The translations under genes were made by a program, and so were the position numbers. From assembly GCA_964490725.1 (NCBI GenBank), contig CAZBDU010000147.1, positions 1 through 9,466 on the forward strand: a stretch of 9,466 nt of DNA, written 5' to 3'. The notes below the pieces were generated by a model that worked only from the letters and a program-made list of their open reading frames with translations, made no database searches and was not told where the DNA came from. This DNA comes from CAZBDU01 sp964490725 (lineage in GTDB: Bacteria > Spirochaetota > Spirochaetia > SZUA-6 > DRHE01). Below, piece after piece: positions 1 to 7,127 of this stretch. Within the stretch, counting starts at the first letter, position 1. Every line of letters starts with the position of its first letter.

Positions 1-42
1 CCCGCAGGCCGCGCGCGGGACCGGGCGGCTCCCTCCCGGCCT

Positions 43-1347
43 TCAGACCTTGCGCAGCACCTGAAGCGGCCGGATCCGGCCCGCCGCCCGCGCGGGGAAG
101 TAGCCGGCCCCGGTGGACAGGAGCATCGACATGGCGGCCACCATGAACAGCTCGCGGAAGCGGATGCGGATGGGGATGGTCTCCAGGTAGTAGGCTGAGT
201 TGAAGATCCGGATGGGCTCGGCGGTCCCGCTCCCCGCCCAGAAGGGGAACAGACCGCGAAAGACGGCCACCGAGGCGTTCAGGAGGTGCTCCAGCCCCGC
301 GATGAGCCCGTTCACGTTCAGGGCCACCAGGACGCCCAGGGCCAGCCCCAGGGCCGTGCCCACGGCGCCGGCCAGCGCCGCGGTCAGCACGAATGCGCCG
401 CTGATGTCCACGGGGCGCGCCCCCACCCCCTTCAGGATGCCGATCTCCTGGGTCTTCTCGATCACCACCATCACCACGGCGGAGGAGATGTTGACCGCCG
501 CCACCACCACGATGAGGGCCATGATGAACAGCAGCAGCGCCCGGGTGGTCTGAAAGGACTTGTAGTTCGCCTTCTCGAGCTGGTACCAGCCGTACACCTG
601 GACGTCCGGGGGCAGCGCGGCCTCGATCCGGGCCACCTGGCGGTTCAGTCCGCTGTAGGGGTCCTCCAGCTTCACCCCCACGAACTGCTCCGCGCCCGCA
701 GGCGGCAGCACCCTCAGGCCCCGCTCCAGGGGCACGTAGACCCACAGCTTGTCCAGCTCCTGGTACCCGGAGCTGAACACCCCGGTGACCGTGAAGCTCC
801 ACACCCTGGGCAGGGAGCGGCGGCCCACCCGCACCAGCGTGAGCAGCCGCACCGTGTCGCCAACATGCACCGCCAGCTTGCGGGCCACCTCCCGTCCCAG
901 CAGGATCGCCTGCGGGGAGTCCAGATCGAAGCGCCCGGCGTCGATCTCCAGGTAGCGCCGGAACCCCTGGTCTCGCGCGTACAGGTCCGGCGGCACCGCC
1001 CGGACCGTGACCCCTGTGCGACCCGCCGGGGAGGCCAGAAGCCCCATTCCCTGCCGCTCGATGATGGCCTCCCGTACGCCGGGCATTCCCCGAAGCAGCC
1101 CCGCCAGCCGCCGGTAGTCGGAAAGGGCGTCAGAGGGTGGGGGAAACACCTGTAGATGATAGGTGCCCAGCTCCAGATAGCGGCGGGTGATGCCCTCGAT
1201 CATGCCGTCGGCCACCTCCAGCACCACCACCAGCGGCACCAGGCTCAGGGAGATGCCCGCCACCGCGCCCACCAGGTGCTGGGAGAGGCGGCGGCGGCGC
1301 GAGAGGATGGTGCGGGCGCCCAGGGCGGCGACGAGCCTGATCCTCAT
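43..1347 (-). CDS. LolC/E-family lipoprotein-releasing ABC transporter permease (second copy)
   Basis: Inner-membrane subunit of a LolCDE-type exporter, which in diderm bacteria extracts lipoproteins from the inner membrane and passes them to the periplasmic carrier LolA. The 434-residue product has the FtsX/MacB-type plan: an N-terminal membrane helix at about 24-46, a periplasmic domain of about 220 residues, then helices at about 268-290, 316-345 and 399-416. The cytoplasmic stretch IEKTQEIGILKGVGA (297-311) is the coupling-helix motif of LolC/E permeases, and the chain ends with RPLQVLRKV, the usual 'RP.EVL' tail. ATG overlaps the stop of the ATPase gene by four bases (ATGA). No strong Shine-Dalgarno precedes it, so it probably depends on termination-reinitiation. 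The loop between helices 3 and 4 is long (about 50 residues) and aromatic. Family assignment is confident; whether it is LolC or LolE by orthology is not decidable here. Confidence 0.9.
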   Translation of the reverse strand: MRIRLVAALGARTILSRRRRLSQHLVGAVAGISLSLVPLVVVLEVADGMIEGITRRYLELGTYHLQVFPPPSDALSDYRRLAGLLRGMPGVREAIIERQGMGLLASPAGRTGVTVRAVPPDLYARDQGFRRYLEIDAGRFDLDSPQAILLGREVARKLAVHVGDTVRLLTLVRVGRRSLPRVWSFTVTGVFSSGYQELDKLWVYVPLERGLRVLPPAGAEQFVGVKLEDPYSGLNRQVARIEAALPPDVQVYGWYQLEKANYKSFQTTRALLLFIMALIVVVAAVNISSAVVMVVIEKTQEIGILKGVGARPVDISGAFVLTAALAGAVGTALGLALGVLVALNVNGLIAGLEHLLNASVAVFRGLFPFWAGSGTAEPIRIFNSAYYLETIPIRIRFRELFMVAAMSMLLSTGAGYFPARAAGRIRPLQVLRKV

Positions 1348-2012
1348 GCCCGGGAGAGCCCCCCGTGCTCCAGGACGTAGCGGGCGTCCCCGCGCTCGGC
1401 CAGCTCCGAGGCGTGGGTGACCAGCAGCATGCTCTTGCCGTACTCCCGCACCAGGGAGAACAGCAGCCGCTGCACCTGTGCGGAGTTGCGCTCGTCCAGA
1501 TTCCCCGTCGGCTCGTCCGCCAGGATCAGCTGCGGGTCGTTCATCAGGGCGCGGGCAACGGCCACCCGCTGGCGCTCGCCTCCGGAGAGCTCCACCGGGT
1601 AGTGGTGGAGCCTTCCACCCAGGCCCACCTGCTCCAGGAGGACCCGCGCCCGGGCACGCGCCTCCCTTCGCCCCCGGCCGACGATCAGCGCCGGCATCAG
1701 CACGTTCTCCAGGGCGTTGAAGTCCCGCAGCAGGTAGTGAAACTGGAAGATGAACCCCAGGGCGCGGCCGCGGTAGTCGGTCAGCTCCCTCTCTTCGCGC
1801 CCGGTGATCTCCCGCCCCCGAAACAGGATGCGCCCGTGGGTGGGGGAGTCCAGCCCGCCGATCAGGTTGAGGAGGGTGGACTTCCCGGAACCGCTCTCCC
1901 CGGAGATGACCACCGTCGCGCCGGCCGGCACCGTCAGGCTCACCCCCGAGAAGACCGTGAGCTCCTCCTCCCCGCTGCGGAAGACCTTGCTCAGCTCGAT
2001 CACCTCCAGCAT
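1344..2012 (-). CDS. lolD: LolD-type lipoprotein-releasing ABC transporter ATP-binding protein
   Basis: Cytoplasmic ATPase that powers the adjacent permeases. All nucleotide-binding elements are intact in the 222 residues: Walker A GESGSGKS at 38-45, Q-loop Gln90, LSGGERQRV signature at 142-150, Walker B LILADE at 162-167 followed by PTGNLD, and the H-loop His200 in VTHASE. The segment NALENVLMPALI (99-110) is characteristic of the LolD/MacB/FtsE-like group rather than of importers. Length is normal for LolD. ATG lies nine bases after the upstream permease stop and is preceded by GAGGTG at five bases spacing; the stop overlaps the next permease start (ATGA). MacB-type efflux is the main alternative, but a pair of stand-alone LolC/E-like permeases on either side favours the Lol reading. 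Confidence 0.92.
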   Translation of the reverse strand: MLEVIELSKVFRSGEEELTVFSGVSLTVPAGATVVISGESGSGKSTLLNLIGGLDSPTHGRILFRGREITGREERELTDYRGRALGFIFQFHYLLRDFNALENVLMPALIVGRGRREARARARVLLEQVGLGGRLHHYPVELSGGERQRVAVARALMNDPQLILADEPTGNLDERNSAQVQRLLFSLVREYGKSMLLVTHASELAERGDARYVLEHGGLSRA

Positions 2013-2021
2013 CGCCTCACC

Positions 2022-3314
2022 TCACTCGTAGCGCAGCACTTCCGCCGGCCGCACCCCCGAGACGCGGCGGGAGGCCCCCAGCGCGGCCAGGCCGCAGGAG
2101 GCCACGGCGAACAGGTAGATCAGGAGCGCTTCCTGGGGCAGCACCCGGGTGGGAACCTCGCTGATGTAGAAGTAGGTGGGAGAGAACAGGGAAAAACGCT
2201 CCACGCCCCCGACCAGCGGGAACACCAGCCCCTCCACCAGGCTCAAGCCCGCGTTGGTGACCGTCTCGGCAGCGGCGAACACCTCGTTGATGTTCGCCGC
2301 CACCAGCAGCCCCAGCACCATGCCGGCGGTGGCTCCGGCCAGGCCCATGGCCAGGCCCTCGACCAGGAAGATGCCGCGAATGGAGCCGCTTCCGGCACCG
2401 ATGGCCTTCAGCACGGCGATCTCCTCGTAGCGCTCGCGCACCGCCCGGCGCAGCGCGTGGTGGATGTTCACCCCCACGACCACGAAGATCAGCCCCACCA
2501 GGACCATCATGAAGACCTTCTCCATGAGCAGCGCCCCGAAGAAGGCGCGGTTGAACTCCCGCCAGCTCGCGATCCGGTAGGGAATCCCCGCCTCGTGAAG
2601 CCGACGGATGGCCTGGCGGTCCCGGAACCGATCGTGGAGCTTGACCCCGTAGGTGAGTTCACCCTGCGGGCTCAGAGCCCTGCCGGTCGCCAGGGAGACG
2701 AACCCCAGGCCCAGATCGAACTCGTAGTAGCCGCTGCGGAACAGGCCGGTGATGGTGAGGTCCCGGCGCACGGGGTCCAGATCGCTGAAAGAGGAGCCGG
2801 CCAGCGTGAGCACCGGCAGCGTCTGGCCTGCGGTCAACCCCAGGTGGCGGGCCAGCTCCACCCCCAACACGACCGTGCCCGGCTGGCTCAGGTCGAAGGC
2901 GCCTTCAACCATCTCCATGTGCGCGGCAAAGCCGGGGTCCTCCCGCCGAACCGCTTCCGGCACCGCCCGCAACACGCAGCCGCGCTGAGCCTCGAAGCGT
3001 CCTTGCGCGATCACCTGCAGCTCCCGGAACGGGACCACCGCCTGCACCGCCGGAAGCGATCGGACCTGGCGCAGCAGGCTCCGGTCGGGCTCCGCTCCCG
3101 GGACTCCCTGGATCTGCAGATGGTAGGAGCTCACCTCCAGGATGCTCGCAATGAAGCCGCTCTGGAAGCCGTTCATCACCGCCAGGACCGCCGTCAGGGT
3201 CATGACCCCCACCGCGACGCCGATCACCGACAGCACGGTGGAGGTGCCGCCGCGGCTGCCGCGCCGGCTGCGCAGGTATCGCGCCGCCACCACGCCGAGG
3301 AAACGGAGGTTCAC
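2022..3314 (-). CDS. LolC/E-family lipoprotein-releasing ABC transporter permease (first copy)
   Basis: Inner-membrane permease, partner of the ATPase and second permease downstream. The 430 residues show one N-terminal helix (about 27-48) running into VMNGFQ, a hallmark of the LolC/E family, then a periplasmic domain of about 215 residues, and three C-terminal helices (about 266-287, 314-341, 396-416). EIAVLKAIGA (298-307) is the cytoplasmic coupling motif, and the tail RPAEVLRYE is typical. The start is GTG inside a GTGA overlap with the upstream gene's stop; AGGGAG sits five bases upstream, which supports this start. It is clearly diverged from the permease at 43-1347 (similar plan, few identical runs), so the complex is probably a heterodimer of permeases as in LolC plus LolE rather than one protein used twice. 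Confidence 0.9.
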   Translation of the reverse strand: MNLRFLGVVAARYLRSRRGSRGGTSTVLSVIGVAVGVMTLTAVLAVMNGFQSGFIASILEVSSYHLQIQGVPGAEPDRSLLRQVRSLPAVQAVVPFRELQVIAQGRFEAQRGCVLRAVPEAVRREDPGFAAHMEMVEGAFDLSQPGTVVLGVELARHLGLTAGQTLPVLTLAGSSFSDLDPVRRDLTITGLFRSGYYEFDLGLGFVSLATGRALSPQGELTYGVKLHDRFRDRQAIRRLHEAGIPYRIASWREFNRAFFGALLMEKVFMMVLVGLIFVVVGVNIHHALRRAVRERYEEIAVLKAIGAGSGSIRGIFLVEGLAMGLAGATAGMVLGLLVAANINEVFAAAETVTNAGLSLVEGLVFPLVGGVERFSLFSPTYFYISEVPTRVLPQEALLIYLFAVASCGLAALGASRRVSGVRPAEVLRYE

Positions 3315-4414
3315 CGGTACTCCCTGGTGCCCACCACCGCCCCGTCGCGAAGGAACTCCTCCTTCAGCTTCTCCCCGTCCCTGGTGGTGACGCGCAGGAA
3401 GGGCCGCCCGTCACGGTAGAACTCCTCCGTGGTCAGTTTCTCCTCGCCGAACAGGGTCACCTTCTCCAGAGCTCCCCGGCGGTAGTACTCCTGCCGGACC
3501 CGTTTCCCGTCTTCCCCGTAGAAGTTGCGCCACTGCTCCAGCCCCTCCGGCCCGCGGCGGATCGTGGCGACCTCCCGTCCCTCTTCGTCCCAGCTGCGCC
3601 GGGTCTCCTCCACCACTGCCTCTCCCTGGTACACCTCCTCCAGGACCAGCCGCCCCTGTTCGTCGTAGCTGCGCAGGGTCCGCCGCCCGGTGACGGCGTC
3701 CTGAAGCTGCGAGGCGGCGATCACCGCTTCGCCTTCTCCCTCGCGGTACCGGTAGGTCTCACGCTCCTGGAGAGTGCCGCCGTCCCACACCTCCCGGACG
3801 ATCCTCCGCCCCTGCCGATCGTAGCGATTCACCAGGGCCTGCCCGCCGAGGGAGCTGCGTTCCACCAGCAGCCTCCCCCCCGATTCCGTGGCCGCCGCCC
3901 GCTCCACCGTGCCGTCGCCCCGGGTGCGCCGCACCGCGCGCAGCTCCCCGCCCGGGCCCAGAGTGTAGCTGTCCGTGTAGGCCAGCTTGCCGGCCGCGTC
4001 GTAGGTCCGGGCGCTGCGCAGCCCTCCCGGACCGTAGCTGTAGACCGTGCGCGAGGACAGCTCCCCCTCGCTGTAGGTGGACCTCTCCACCAGACGGCCG
4101 GCGGCGTCGCGGCGCTCCGCTTCCACCAGCACGCCTTCCCGGTACTCCTTCTCCTGGCCGCCTTCCCGCTCCCAGCGCCGCTGCTCCTCCCCGTCGTGGT
4201 ACAGAATGCGCACCTCCCGCCCCTCCCCGCGCTCCACCCTCAGCACGTAGGCAACCTCGTCCTGCCGGAAGGGCAGGATTTCTCGCAGGGGCATGCCCAG
4301 CTCATTGGACTGGTACAACCGAACGCTGGTTTGGGCGGCGGGGGGAGGCCCCGGCAGCAGGACCGCGGCCAGGAGCGCCAGCAGAAGCCGGACGGCGGAA
4401 GGGCTCAAGGCCAC
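3311..4414 (-). CDS. secreted YD/MORN-like repeat protein of unknown function
   Basis: I do not recognise a characterised family member. The 367-residue product opens with a typical Sec signal peptide (hydrophobic 9-21, cleavage likely after the alanines near 26-27; no lipobox Cys). The mature part is made of degenerate repeats of about 20-25 residues with a core of aromatic-Asp-x-x-Gly-Arg/Lys, for example RRDAAGRLV near 100, TYDAAGKLA near 137, RYDRQGRRI near 197, SYDEQGRLV near 249, SWDEEGREV near 274 and YGEDGKRVR near 299. This pattern resembles YD/RHS-like or YwqK/MORN-type beta repeats, which form extended sheet structures. GTG start, one base after the ftsY stop, with GGGAG four bases upstream; the gene's stop overlaps the permease start (GTGA). 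Position between ftsY and lol genes suggests an envelope role, which is inference. The protein is highly charged and cysteine-free. Confidence 0.8.
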   Translation of the reverse strand: MALSPSAVRLLLALLAAVLLPGPPPAAQTSVRLYQSNELGMPLREILPFRQDEVAYVLRVERGEGREVRILYHDGEEQRRWEREGGQEKEYREGVLVEAERRDAAGRLVERSTYSEGELSSRTVYSYGPGGLRSARTYDAAGKLAYTDSYTLGPGGELRAVRRTRGDGTVERAAATESGGRLLVERSSLGGQALVNRYDRQGRRIVREVWDGGTLQERETYRYREGEGEAVIAASQLQDAVTGRRTLRSYDEQGRLVLEEVYQGEAVVEETRRSWDEEGREVATIRRGPEGLEQWRNFYGEDGKRVRQEYYRRGALEKVTLFGEEKLTTEEFYRDGRPFLRVTTRDGEKLKEEFLRDGAVVGTREYR

Positions 4415-4415
4415 C

Positions 4416-5288
4416 CTACTCCCGGGCCAGGAGCGCGTCCAGAAAGCGCTCCGGGTCGAAGGGCTCCAGTGCGTCCACCTTCTCCCCGGTGCCCATGAAC
4501 GAGAAGGGAAGGCCCAGCTGGCGGCAGATGGAGACTACGATCCCCCCTTTGGCGGTGGAATCGTACTTGGCCAGCACCACCGAGTCCACTCCCACCGCCT
4601 GGTGGAACACCTCCGCCTGCCGGAGGGCGTTCTGGCCGGTGGTGGCGTCGATGACCAGGACGCGGCAGTGGCTGCCCCCGTCGATGCGTCCCCGGACGAT
4701 CTTGTCGATCTTGCCGAGCTCTCTCATCAACTGATCCCTGGTGTGCATGCGGCCGGCGGTGTCGGCCAGCACCAGGTTGACCCCCCGCGCCCGCGCGCTG
4801 GTGAGCGCGTCATAGATCACCGCTCCGGGGTCGGCACCGGGCACCTGGCGGACCACGGGCACCCCCAGGCGCTCCCCCCAGACGGCCAGCTGATCGATGG
4901 CCGCGGCCCGGAACGTGTCTCCGGCGGCCAGCATCACCCGCGCGGCGTGGTGGCTGGCGTAGTGGTGCGCCAGCTTGGCGATGGTCGTGGTCTTGCCCAC
5001 TCCGTTGACGCCCAGCACCAGGTGCAGGTTCAGCTGCTGCGGGTGGAACGGAAGCGGCTCGACCCGCAGCGCCTCGCGGAGCAGCTCCCGGAGGAGGGAG
5101 ACCACCACCTCAAGGGTGGGCGCGACCCCGCCCAGGCGGTCCTGCAGAGTCTCGATCAGCTCGGCAGCCATGACGGCCCCGATATCCCCCTCCACCAGGA
5201 GATCTCCCAGATCGTCGAACCATTCCTCCCGCCCTGCCGGCCGGTTGAACAGCTCCTTCAGACGCTGCCCCAGGGTGAGTCTTCGCAA
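4416..5288 (-). CDS. ftsY: FtsY, signal recognition particle receptor GTPase
   Basis: SRP receptor: pairs with Ffh at the inner membrane and hands ribosome-nascent chains to SecYEG. The 290 residues are essentially just the NG domain, without the long acidic A domain of enterobacterial FtsY. Motifs in order: G1 GVNGVGKTT (93-101), G2 region GDTFRAAAIDQL (123-134), G3 DTAGR (176-180), TGQNAL (217-222), G4 AKYDSTAKGG (240-249), G5 GTGE (266-269). The DTFRAAA...QL sequence and the short N-terminus favour FtsY over Ffh, and there is no M domain. G4 is AKYD rather than the usual TKLD; the Lys and Asp that contact guanine are kept. The start is TTG, the only in-frame start after the upstream stop, with GGAAG four bases before it. 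It follows the PEGA gene by 19 bases. Confidence 0.95.
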   Translation of the reverse strand: MRRLTLGQRLKELFNRPAGREEWFDDLGDLLVEGDIGAVMAAELIETLQDRLGGVAPTLEVVVSLLRELLREALRVEPLPFHPQQLNLHLVLGVNGVGKTTTIAKLAHHYASHHAARVMLAAGDTFRAAAIDQLAVWGERLGVPVVRQVPGADPGAVIYDALTSARARGVNLVLADTAGRMHTRDQLMRELGKIDKIVRGRIDGGSHCRVLVIDATTGQNALRQAEVFHQAVGVDSVVLAKYDSTAKGGIVVSICRQLGLPFSFMGTGEKVDALEPFDPERFLDALLARE

Positions 5289-5307
5289 AGCTCTTCCAGC
5301 TCCCTTA

Positions 5308-6762
5308 TCAGCCTTCTCTGTCGGCCGCCGCGATGTAGCGCAACAGCTGGATCATTACGTTGACGAACAGCGCGGCGCTGATGCCCGCCGTGGCCCAGTA
5401 GGTATTATACGCGTTCTTCCAGTCGCCGATAAGGCGGACCAGCTCCGAGTTGTTTCCCGCCAGGTACGCGCTCTGGACGCCCACATACAGATTGTTCACC
5501 CTGGCATAGCTGAAGAAGGGCAGCGGCAGCGACAGGGCGAACAGCCCGAAGGAGGCGTAGAAGGCGTCACGCCGGCGCCGCTGGAGCTGCGCCGGGTCCG
5601 GCAGGAGCGGCTCGAGGGTGACCCGGATCACATCCTCCGCCGAGGCGTCCAGATACAGCGGGGTATCGCGAAACCCCGGGAGGCGCAGCAGGAGACGGGT
5701 CAGCTCCTCAGGCCGGGGCAGCTGCAGGGGCGTGTCCCCCAGGCGCAGCGCATCGCGGTAGACCGCGGCGCCCTCCGGCTCGCTCTGCAGGGAGAGGAGG
5801 TCGGTGGCCAGCTTCGGCAACGTGAAGGCAAGGGACTCCGTGCTGTACGGGCTGAGCGTCACCTCCCGCACCTCCGTCTGGTAGCCTTCGGCGCTCACGC
5901 TGACCCGATGCTCTCCCGGCACCAGGTAGCGCAGGGACAGGGGAGCCTGGCCGCGGTAGCGCTCGTCCACCAGCACCGCCGCTCCCTCCGGGGAGGAGCT
6001 CACCTCCAGGGAGGCCCAATCGCGGCCCCAGGCCAGGTCCGCCAGGCCCCGGGAAGCCGCCTCCAGGGAAGGGTAGAGGTCCTCCCGGCTGCTGGCGTTG
6101 CTGGCAAAGTAGACCTCCTTCTCCTGGAAGGTGTCCAGAGCGTGCACCTCCCAGTACAGGTAATCCTGGATCTCCTCCACCACTCCCCACACCAGGAGGT
6201 CCACATCCAAAGAGCGCGCCATGGTGAGCGGAGAAAAGCTGGGCGCCTCCAGGAGCTGGCCGCTTCCCTCGCCCAGCTTGAGACGGATCGGCTTGACATC
6301 CGCCGTGGTCACCTGCTCCGGGCTCATCTCCCGCAGCTCCGCAAGCCGGTCCACGGTCTCGGCGATTCTCTTCTCGTAGTCGGCCAGGCGGGCCTGCCGC
6401 AGGGGTCGAGGTATTTCGCGGAACAGCAGCTCGTCGCGCTCGCGCCTGAGCGCCGCCAGCGTCTGCCCCAACCGTGCGAGCTCCCGCTGAATCAGCGCCC
6501 GGCGGTAGGCGGCCAGCTCCGAAGCCGCAAAATGGTGCATGTCGATCCCCGAAAGGTGCTCCCTCAGCAGCAGCGGCAGGCTGTGGCGCAGGTACAGGTT
6601 CTCGGAGCTGACCCCTGGAGCCCGGAAGGCGGTCACCCCGATCCAGTAGTAGGGGCGGTCGTCCGTCGGGGCCGCCCCCGTCTGAGCGGAATCGGCCGGC
6701 GCGCCCGCCGCCATCGCCGCCACCAGGGCGAGGCCGCAGGTGAGTCCCAGAGGTAGTCTCAC
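5308..6762 (-). CDS. secreted/membrane protein with two PEGA-like domains
   Basis: Unknown function. The 484-residue product has a Sec signal peptide (hydrophobic 4-19, cleavage likely around 20-26). Residues 36-75 (YYWIGVTAF...) look like a small globular segment, 78-146 is charged, helical and probably coiled coil, and 180-248 is a second globular part with DVDLLVWGVVEE. Two PEGA-like beta domains follow: about 250-316 (SSSPEGAAVLVDERYRG...PGEHRVSVSAEGY) and about 322-385 (QSEPEGAAVYRDALRLG...LLLRLPGF). Two hydrophobic segments near 400-418 and 457-477 would anchor the C-terminus, leaving the PEGA domains in the periplasm. PEGA domains are generally found in surface or envelope proteins. 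I choose GTG at 6762 because it gives a clean signal peptide and a GTGA overlap with the cheY stop; the open frame running further upstream is a shadow of cheY. No clear Shine-Dalgarno, so translation is probably coupled. Confidence 0.82.
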   Translation of the reverse strand: MRLPLGLTCGLALVAAMAAGAPADSAQTGAAPTDDRPYYWIGVTAFRAPGVSSENLYLRHSLPLLLREHLSGIDMHHFAASELAAYRRALIQRELARLGQTLAALRRERDELLFREIPRPLRQARLADYEKRIAETVDRLAELREMSPEQVTTADVKPIRLKLGEGSGQLLEAPSFSPLTMARSLDVDLLVWGVVEEIQDYLYWEVHALDTFQEKEVYFASNASSREDLYPSLEAASRGLADLAWGRDWASLEVSSSPEGAAVLVDERYRGQAPLSLRYLVPGEHRVSVSAEGYQTEVREVTLSPYSTESLAFTLPKLATDLLSLQSEPEGAAVYRDALRLGDTPLQLPRPEELTRLLLRLPGFRDTPLYLDASAEDVIRVTLEPLLPDPAQLQRRRRDAFYASFGLFALSLPLPFFSYARVNNLYVGVQSAYLAGNNSELVRLIGDWKNAYNTYWATAGISAALFVNVMIQLLRYIAAADREG

Positions 6763-7127
6763 TGGATGTCCAGGACTTTCTTGATGGCCGAGATCACCCG
6801 TTCCTCCCGGAAAGGCTTGACGATGAAGTCCCTGGCCCCGAGCTGAATGGCCTCTACGATCAGCCGCTGCTGGCCCAGGGCCGAGCACATGATGACGTTG
6901 GCGTTCGGGTTGATTTCCATGATCTTCTTCAGCGCGGCGATGCCGTCCATCTTGGGCATGGTGATATCCAGCAGCACGACGTCCGGCCGCTTGTCCTGGA
7001 ACAGCTCCACCGCCTCCTGCCCGTCCCCCGCCTCGCCGACCACCCGGAACCCGGCCTTTTCCACAGCATCCCGCAAGACCATCTTGATGAACACGAGATC
7101 GTCGACGATCAGAACGTCGGTGCTCAT
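6759..7127 (-). CDS. CheY-like single-domain response regulator
   Basis: Stand-alone receiver domain of 122 residues with no output domain. Acidic pocket Asp9-Asp10, phosphoacceptor Asp54 in LLDITMPKMDG, switch Ser82 (MCSA), aromatic Phe101 and invariant Lys104 in VKPF are all present, so it should be phosphorylatable. The overall pattern (IVDDLVFIKMVLRD, MPKMDGIAALKKI) is that of chemotaxis CheY proteins of Thermotoga/spirochaete type, but no cheA, cheW, cheX or cheB is nearby, so a flagellar role is not shown by context. ATG overlaps the prfB stop (ATGA), with GGAGG two bases before it, and the gene's own stop overlaps the GTG of the PEGA gene (GTGA). Its cognate kinase must be encoded elsewhere. 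Confidence 0.93.
   Translation of the reverse strand: MSTDVLIVDDLVFIKMVLRDAVEKAGFRVVGEAGDGQEAVELFQDKRPDVVLLDITMPKMDGIAALKKIMEINPNANVIMCSALGQQRLIVEAIQLGARDFIVKPFREERVISAIKKVLDIQ

Noticed and set aside
1..42. GC-rich bases after the last leftward stop, with CCGCGCGCGG (9-18) and GGGAGGGAG on the minus strand
   Set aside because: A short hairpin is possible but has no T-run, and the SD-like purines are not followed by a start codon inside the window; neither a terminator nor a gene start can be supported.
286..1155. Rightward frame with a run of His residues (HHHHHGGG) opposite a Lol permease
   Set aside because: The His run is the antisense of hydrophobic Val/Met-rich helix codons (GTG/ATG reads as CAC/CAT); not a metal-binding protein.
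1365..3419. Very long rightward open frame (684 codons) opposite lolD and a Lol permease
   Set aside because: Its product is a His/Gln/Arg/Pro-rich string with no domains, while the opposite strand encodes complete, motif-bearing Lol proteins. Long antisense open frames are expected where codons end in G or C.
4975..6756. Rightward open frame of 593 codons across ftsY and the PEGA gene
   Set aside because: Low-complexity Arg/Gln/Leu composition with no recognisable fold, spanning the boundary of two well-supported leftward genes; a GC-driven shadow.
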